In this document: positions 21,527 through 24,600 of the stretch, piece by piece
How the letters are laid out: each line of letters begins with the position of its first letter
How positions within the stretch are numbered: the first letter of the stretch is position 1
Assembly: GCA_046758465.1 (NCBI GenBank)
Contig: JBHIAG010000018.1
Span: 1-24,600 of the forward strand
DNA length: 24,600 nucleotides
Origin: JBHIAG01 sp046758465
GTDB lineage: Bacteria > Acidobacteriota > Terriglobia > Acidiferrales > 2-02-FULL-67-57
Reading direction: 5' to 3'
Notes under the pieces: model-generated
Databases searched by the model: none
The model's input: the letters and a program-made list of their open reading frames with translations, nothing else
Told to the model about the DNA's origin: nothing
Translations under genes and position numbers: made by a program

Positions 21527-23251
21527 ATGAGCGTCCGAACCATGGGCGGCAAATGGGTATCCAAAGCCCAGGATACCTGGGTCAGTTTTCCTACTCATCC
21601 TCTGGGATCGCGCGCCCGGGTGTTGTTGACCAGCGTGTTCGGGCCCTATGCCCAGGACGATGAGTACGGCAGCCGGGCGATCAATCCCATGGAGCTGTAT
21701 CACAACCAGGTGACCCGGGTGCAGCGGGCCTTTTCCCTTCGGATGTTCCACCGCTCCTGGGGCTTGATGCTGATTCAAGCCAACATCGAGGCTCCCTGCA
21801 CGCTGTTGGATTTCCCGACACTGGATCGCTTTGTCGAGGAGATTACGACTCACCGCTACGATGTCGTCGGGATTAGCGCCATCATGCCGAACGTGGAGAA
21901 GGTGCAGAAGATGTGCGAGCTGATCCGCGAGCATCTACCGAAGGCCACTATCGTCGTCGGCGGGCACGTTGCGAACCTGCCGGGGCTGGCTGAACGGATG
22001 GACGCCGACCACATCGTGCAGGGGGAGGGGGTGCGCTGGATGCGCCGGTTCCTCTCCCAAGACGAGAGCCAGCCGATCCGGCATCCCAAGATCCTTTCGG
22101 GCTTCGGCACGCGCTGCCTGGGCGTAACCCTGCGGGGGAAACCGGGCGATGTGGCCGCGACGTTGATCCCTTCGGTGGGATGCCCTATGGGGTGCAACTT
22201 TTGTTCGACCTCGGCCATGTTCGGCGGCAAAGGCAAGTTCGTCCATTTCTACGAGACCGGCGACGAATTATTCGAGGTCATGTGTGAGCTTGAAAAGGCC
22301 TTGCGGGTCCGGTCGTTCTTCGTTATGGACGAGAATTTCTTGCTGCACAAGAAGCGAGCCTTGCGGCTTCTGGACTTGATGGTAGAGCACAACAAGTCGT
22401 GGGCACTCTACGTCTTCAGTTCGCCGCATGTGTTGCGCCTCTACACAATGGAGCAGCTTGTGAGTTTGGGCGTCTCGTGGGTTTGGATGGGGCTGGAAGG
22501 CGAAGACGCTCGGTATGCCAAGCTAAACGGGATTGACACCGGCGCGCTGGTGCGCAGGCTCCAGTCCCACGGGATTCGCGTGCTCGGCTCGACCATCATC
22601 GGGCTGGAGGAGCACACGCCGCAGAACATCGATGCGGTCATTGATTATGCGGTCAGTCACGAAACCGAGTTTCATCAGTTCATGCTCTACACGCCCATCC
22701 CCGGTACGCCCTTGCACGCCGAACACCAAGCAAAGGGAACGCTCATGAATCCGCGCGAATGCTCCGAGGCCGACGCTCACGGGCAGTGCAAGTTCAACTT
22801 CAGGCATCCGCACATCAAAAATGGTCAGGAGACCGAATTTCTCCTGCGGGCCTTTCGCCGCGACTTTGCAGTGAACGGGCCGAGCGTCATTCGAGTGGGG
22901 CGGACAATACTCCGGGGTTGGCAGCGATACAAAAACCACGCTGACCACCGGATTCGCAGCCGCTTTTCTTGGGAAGCTCGCGGTCTGCCAGTCACCTATG
23001 CCGGGGCGCTCTGGGCGGCCAGGCACTGGTTCCAGGCCCAACCTTGCCTGTCCGTGAAGATTTCCCGGATCTTGGAGGACATCTACCGCGAGTTCGGTTT
23101 CAAAGCGCGCTTGGCCGGGCCCTTGTTGGGTCGGTATCTCCGATACGCTCTAGGTTGCGAGGATCACCGGCTTCGCCGCGGTTGGACCTATGAGCCGCCG
23201 ACCTTCTGCGAAACCAATCAAGTTTCCATTCCCGTGCAACCGGGATTGTAG
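21527..23251 (+). CDS. B12-binding-type radical SAM protein, substrate unknown
   Basis: The 574-residue protein has an N-terminal Rossmann-like domain of the B12-binding type (about 30-180, with YDVVGISAIMPNV and ATIVVGGHVANL). It lacks the DxHxxG motif, so cobalamin may bind without a His ligand or not at all. A radical SAM domain follows, with the cluster motif CPMGCNFC (C219, C223, C226), SFFVMDENFL, VWMGLEGED and IIGLEEHTPQNID. The C-terminal ~130 residues (DFAVNGPSVIRVGRTILRGW to TYEPPTFCETN) form a conserved-looking extra domain. The ATG at 21527 was chosen because GGAGGAGG lies 8 bases upstream and earlier in-frame ATGs fall within the promoter. It is a single-gene unit. Confidence 0.85.
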   Translation: MSVRTMGGKWVSKAQDTWVSFPTHPLGSRARVLLTSVFGPYAQDDEYGSRAINPMELYHNQVTRVQRAFSLRMFHRSWGLMLIQANIEAPCTLLDFPTLDRFVEEITTHRYDVVGISAIMPNVEKVQKMCELIREHLPKATIVVGGHVANLPGLAERMDADHIVQGEGVRWMRRFLSQDESQPIRHPKILSGFGTRCLGVTLRGKPGDVAATLIPSVGCPMGCNFCSTSAMFGGKGKFVHFYETGDELFEVMCELEKALRVRSFFVMDENFLLHKKRALRLLDLMVEHNKSWALYVFSSPHVLRLYTMEQLVSLGVSWVWMGLEGEDARYAKLNGIDTGALVRRLQSHGIRVLGSTIIGLEEHTPQNIDAVIDYAVSHETEFHQFMLYTPIPGTPLHAEHQAKGTLMNPRECSEADAHGQCKFNFRHPHIKNGQETEFLLRAFRRDFAVNGPSVIRVGRTILRGWQRYKNHADHRIRSRFSWEARGLPVTYAGALWAARHWFQAQPCLSVKISRILEDIYREFGFKARLAGPLLGRYLRYALGCEDHRLRRGWTYEPPTFCETNQVSIPVQPGL

Positions 23252-23275
23252 AGTGATTTCTTGGGAGGCAACAGT

Positions 23276-23400
23276 CTAGAGTCTGTTGCATAACCGCTCT
23301 CAGTGAACCCTCAGGGGCTAAAGCCCCTGTTTTTCCTGGCTCTTGGATGTCAGGGCTGAAGCCCTGACCCGCCATGCGGAGGTTATGCAATAGCTTCTAG
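23276..23400. repeat. 125-bp MITE-like element with two internal REP palindromes
   Basis: The ends are imperfect inverted repeats of about 24 bases: CTAGA...TTGCATAACC (23276-23295) and GGTTATGCAA...TCTAG (23381-23400). Inside are CAGGGGCTAAAGCCCCTG (23312-23329) and GTCAGGGCTGAAGCCCTGAC (23349-23368), the same palindrome families as at 8050 and 8242. It has no coding capacity. It lies between the radical SAM stop and promoter cassette C, where it could also act as a terminator. Confidence 0.6.
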
Positions 23401-23410
23401 TCTCCAGGTC

Positions 23411-23460
23411 GTTCCGCCCCGCGCTTCCAATCCCTCCTGCGCCGCTTGGACTTTCCTGAC
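23411..23460. repeat. 50-bp dispersed repeat, copy 2
   Basis: This is the ungapped partner of 20590-20639, ending 15 bases before promoter cassette C. Confidence 0.4.
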
Positions 23461-23475
23461 TGAGCTCTGTGCGCA

Positions 23476-23504
23476 TTGACTTGCCTGGGGGCGCGGCCGA
23501 AGAT
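23476..23504 (+). promoter_or_regulatory. repeated promoter cassette, copy C
   Basis: TTGACT (23476-23481), a 17-base spacer and GAAGAT (23499-23504). The first 20 bases equal copy A. The -10 box has drifted (GAAGAT), and the candidate ATG of the lipoprotein gene (23503) lies inside it. Confidence 0.5.
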
Positions 23505-23979
23505 GGCCTGCAACGAGGCTTTCTCGGCGGGAGCCCTGGGCGTCCTGCTCGCGGTTTCCCTAGCGAGCTGCGCACGTGTGCGCACTCTCGGAGAGCAAAA
23601 GTATTTCTGCGCAGTGGACTGCCACCTGGCCTACTCGGTGAGCGACGTCAGAGCCGCCACGACCCTGGGAACAGCGCCCAAGCAAAAGACCGCCAGCGGG
23701 ACCTTCTACGTTGTGAGCGTCAAGGTGTGGTTCGAGGAGAGGACGATTTCTGCGCAGCGGGGAAACGCGCCCCTGAGACCCAACCAGCGCAGAATTGCCG
23801 TGGTGGATGATGCCGGGAGGAAGTACGGCATTTTCCTGGCCGGGCAGACAGCCCTGGAACAAGCTGAAGGGCGAGATGCATCGGTCATGAAAACAGTTTC
23901 CTTCACAAGCGGATCAGCTTCCGGCTCGAACCCCAGTCGAAACCGGGCGCACGTGGATCACTCCGAGGGCGGGGCATGA
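23503..23979 (+). pseudogene. lipoprotein with DUF4352-like domain, probably frameshifted
   Basis: The frame reads MACNEAFSAGALGVLLAVSL and then a lipobox LASC, so a lipoprotein is predicted. A beta domain follows (AVDCHLAYSVSDVRAATTLG, then GTFYVVSVKVWFEERTIS and RRIAVVDDAGRKYGI), resembling DUF4352-type extracellular domains. After LEQAEG (about 23871) the sequence turns into low-quality Ser/Arg-rich text. In another frame at 23880-23925 it reads IGHENSFLHKRISFRL, which looks like the proper C-terminal strand. A deletion plus frameshift around 23870-23880 explains this. The start overlaps the -10 box of cassette C, another sign of decay. A working truncated protein cannot be excluded. Confidence 0.55.
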
Positions 23980-24016
23980 CACACGGTCGTAGTTGCGGCG
24001 GACCGAGCCGGCGGGG

Positions 24017-24187
24017 CTACGCTTGTGTAAGGGGGGACTCGTTCTGGTCGGAGGGTTCGCGAGGAAGCTGGGAGTGTGATTCTGTTTTTTCTCGTTGCCG
24101 CTGTTGCCGACGTTCCCGCTTGAGCCGGGCTTTTTCCTGTCTGGCTCTTTCTCGTTGCCGCTTCCGAAGTGTTTGATAACTCTTCAT
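24017..24187 (-). CDS. 56-residue highly charged small protein downstream of csp
   Basis: The minus strand reads MKSYQTLRKRQRERARQEKA, then RLKRERRQQRQREKTESHS, and ends PLTQA before TAG. Arg, Lys, Gln and Glu dominate the first 40 residues, which would form one long charged helix, likely RNA-binding or ribosome-associated; this role is inferred from composition only. A moderate ribosome site (GAGAAG) precedes the ATG. It lies 53 bases after the cold-shock gene, past a hairpin, so it may be expressed by read-through. The open frame on the opposite strand is considered its shadow. Confidence 0.55.
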   Translation of the reverse strand: MKSYQTLRKRQRERARQEKARLKRERRQQRQREKTESHSQLPREPSDQNESPLTQA

Positions 24188-24209
24188 TGTCTTCTCGGCA
24201 AGAAAGTGA

Positions 24210-24231
24210 AGCCGGGCCGCCGGGCCCGGCT
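24210..24231 (-). terminator. hairpin after the cold-shock gene
   Basis: AGCCGGGCC and GGCCCGGCT form a perfect 9-bp stem with a 4-base loop. On the minus strand TTCACTTTCTT follows, a broken T-run. It is probably a partial terminator for the cold-shock transcript. Confidence 0.55.
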
Positions 24232-24240
24232 CCCATCGGG

Positions 24241-24456
24241 TTACAGTTGGACGACGTTCGCGGCTTGGAAGCCCTTGGGCCCCTTCACCACTTCGAATTC
24301 CACTGCGGCGCCTTCCTGGAGGCTGCGGTAGCCGTCTCCCTGGATGGCGGAAAAGTGGACGAAGATGTCTTCACCCGACTGGCGTTGGATGAACCCGTAG
24401 CCCTTCGAGGCGTTGAACCACTTTACTGTGCCTTGCTCTCTTCCATTCGTAGTCAC
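24241..24456 (-). CDS. cold-shock domain protein (CspA family)
   Basis: The 71-residue protein is one cold-shock OB-fold domain that binds single-stranded RNA or DNA in the cytosol. RNP1 (KGYGFI) and RNP2 (DIFVHFSAI) are intact, with GTVKWFNASKGYGFI at the front and VKGPKGFQAANV at the end. The length is typical. The start is a GTG at 24456, with AAGGAG (24467-24472) 10 bases upstream. The leader upstream to the window edge is free of genes, as is common for csp mRNAs with long regulatory leaders. Confidence 0.93.
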   Translation of the reverse strand: MTTNGREQGTVKWFNASKGYGFIQRQSGEDIFVHFSAIQGDGYRSLQEGAAVEFEVVKGPKGFQAANVVQL

Positions 24457-24600
24457 TTAAGTGTTGCTCCTTATCTTGGTGCTGCTTGTTTCTCTCGCAT
24501 GCCTCGGGGCTGAAAACAACAAAGAGACTACGGTTAGGTTTCTCGCAGCCTCTGAGTCCAACTCGAAAGCAGTTACAAGAGCCTCAAACGCAACCCCATA
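24457..24600 (-). other. leader region of the cold-shock gene
   Basis: Apart from the AAGGAG ribosome site (24467-24472) I see no convincing promoter or gene in these 144 bases. It may be a structured 5' leader. Confidence 0.3.

Noticed and set aside
23976..24176. Plus-strand 66-codon ORF rich in Arg, Ser and Cys
   Set aside because: It is antisense to the better-supported charged small protein (24017-24187) and partly the run-on of the frameshifted lipoprotein frame.

Overview
The window is high-GC bacterial chromosome. The gene mix suggests Acidobacteriota or a close relative: futalosine-pathway mqnA-mqnC, a HrcA/CIRCE-type groESL operon, a DUF481 outer-membrane protein, LolA-like and zinc-ribbon proteins, an M1-like peptidase, and many short palindromic GGCTNNAGCC repeats. 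This assignment is an inference from gene content and style; no rRNA or other phylogenetic marker was compared.

Positions 1-7.8 kb are ordinary housekeeping DNA. There is a partial M1-like peptidase (minus), a divergent metallophosphoesterase that is probably nearly leaderless, the groES-groEL operon with an overlapping sigma70 promoter and CIRCE operator and a terminator, a minus-strand pair (FxLYD/DUF2393-like membrane protein and single-domain response regulator), and then mqnA-mqnC, which overlap by one base. Just beyond mqnC lies a second, diverged copy of its last eight codons and stop, separated by a repeat insertion. About 400 bp of nested palindromes follow, including a 240-bp element with terminal inverted repeats.

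Positions 8.3-15.1 kb are almost all minus strand. In transcription order from the right they are a Tat-exported M24-fold protein that lacks most metal ligands, a CPBP membrane protease tightly coupled to a lower-GC PD-(D/E)XK nuclease with an HsdR_N flavour, a 26-codon upstream ORF, an AtoE-type fatty-acid transporter, an exported CnaB-like protein, a coiled-coil zinc-ribbon protein, and an RNase HI fused to a DUF104 antitoxin-like domain. The fusion joint is made of a dispersed repeat.

Positions 15.4-18.5 kb carry an exported class A beta-lactamase-like enzyme with an enlarged omega loop, an exported protein of unknown function, and a convergent DUF481 protein.

Positions 18.5-24 kb are gene-poor and decayed. 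They hold a tRNA-Met(CAT)-like fragment, two copies of a ~135-bp direct repeat, a LolA-like protein, a 43-codon Ser/Thr kinase N-lobe fragment, a double zinc-ribbon protein, a His-rich secreted protein, a B12-binding-type radical SAM protein, a 125-bp MITE-like element and a probably frameshifted lipoprotein gene. Three loci share one near-identical sigma70 promoter cassette (TTGACT, 17-bp conserved spacer, -10 box). The right end has a cold-shock protein gene followed by a terminator and a 56-residue highly charged small protein.

The best candidates for something undescribed are the CPBP protease-nuclease pair (12155-13440), the repeated promoter cassette, the nested palindromic element at 7989-8228, and the duplicated mqnC 3' end.
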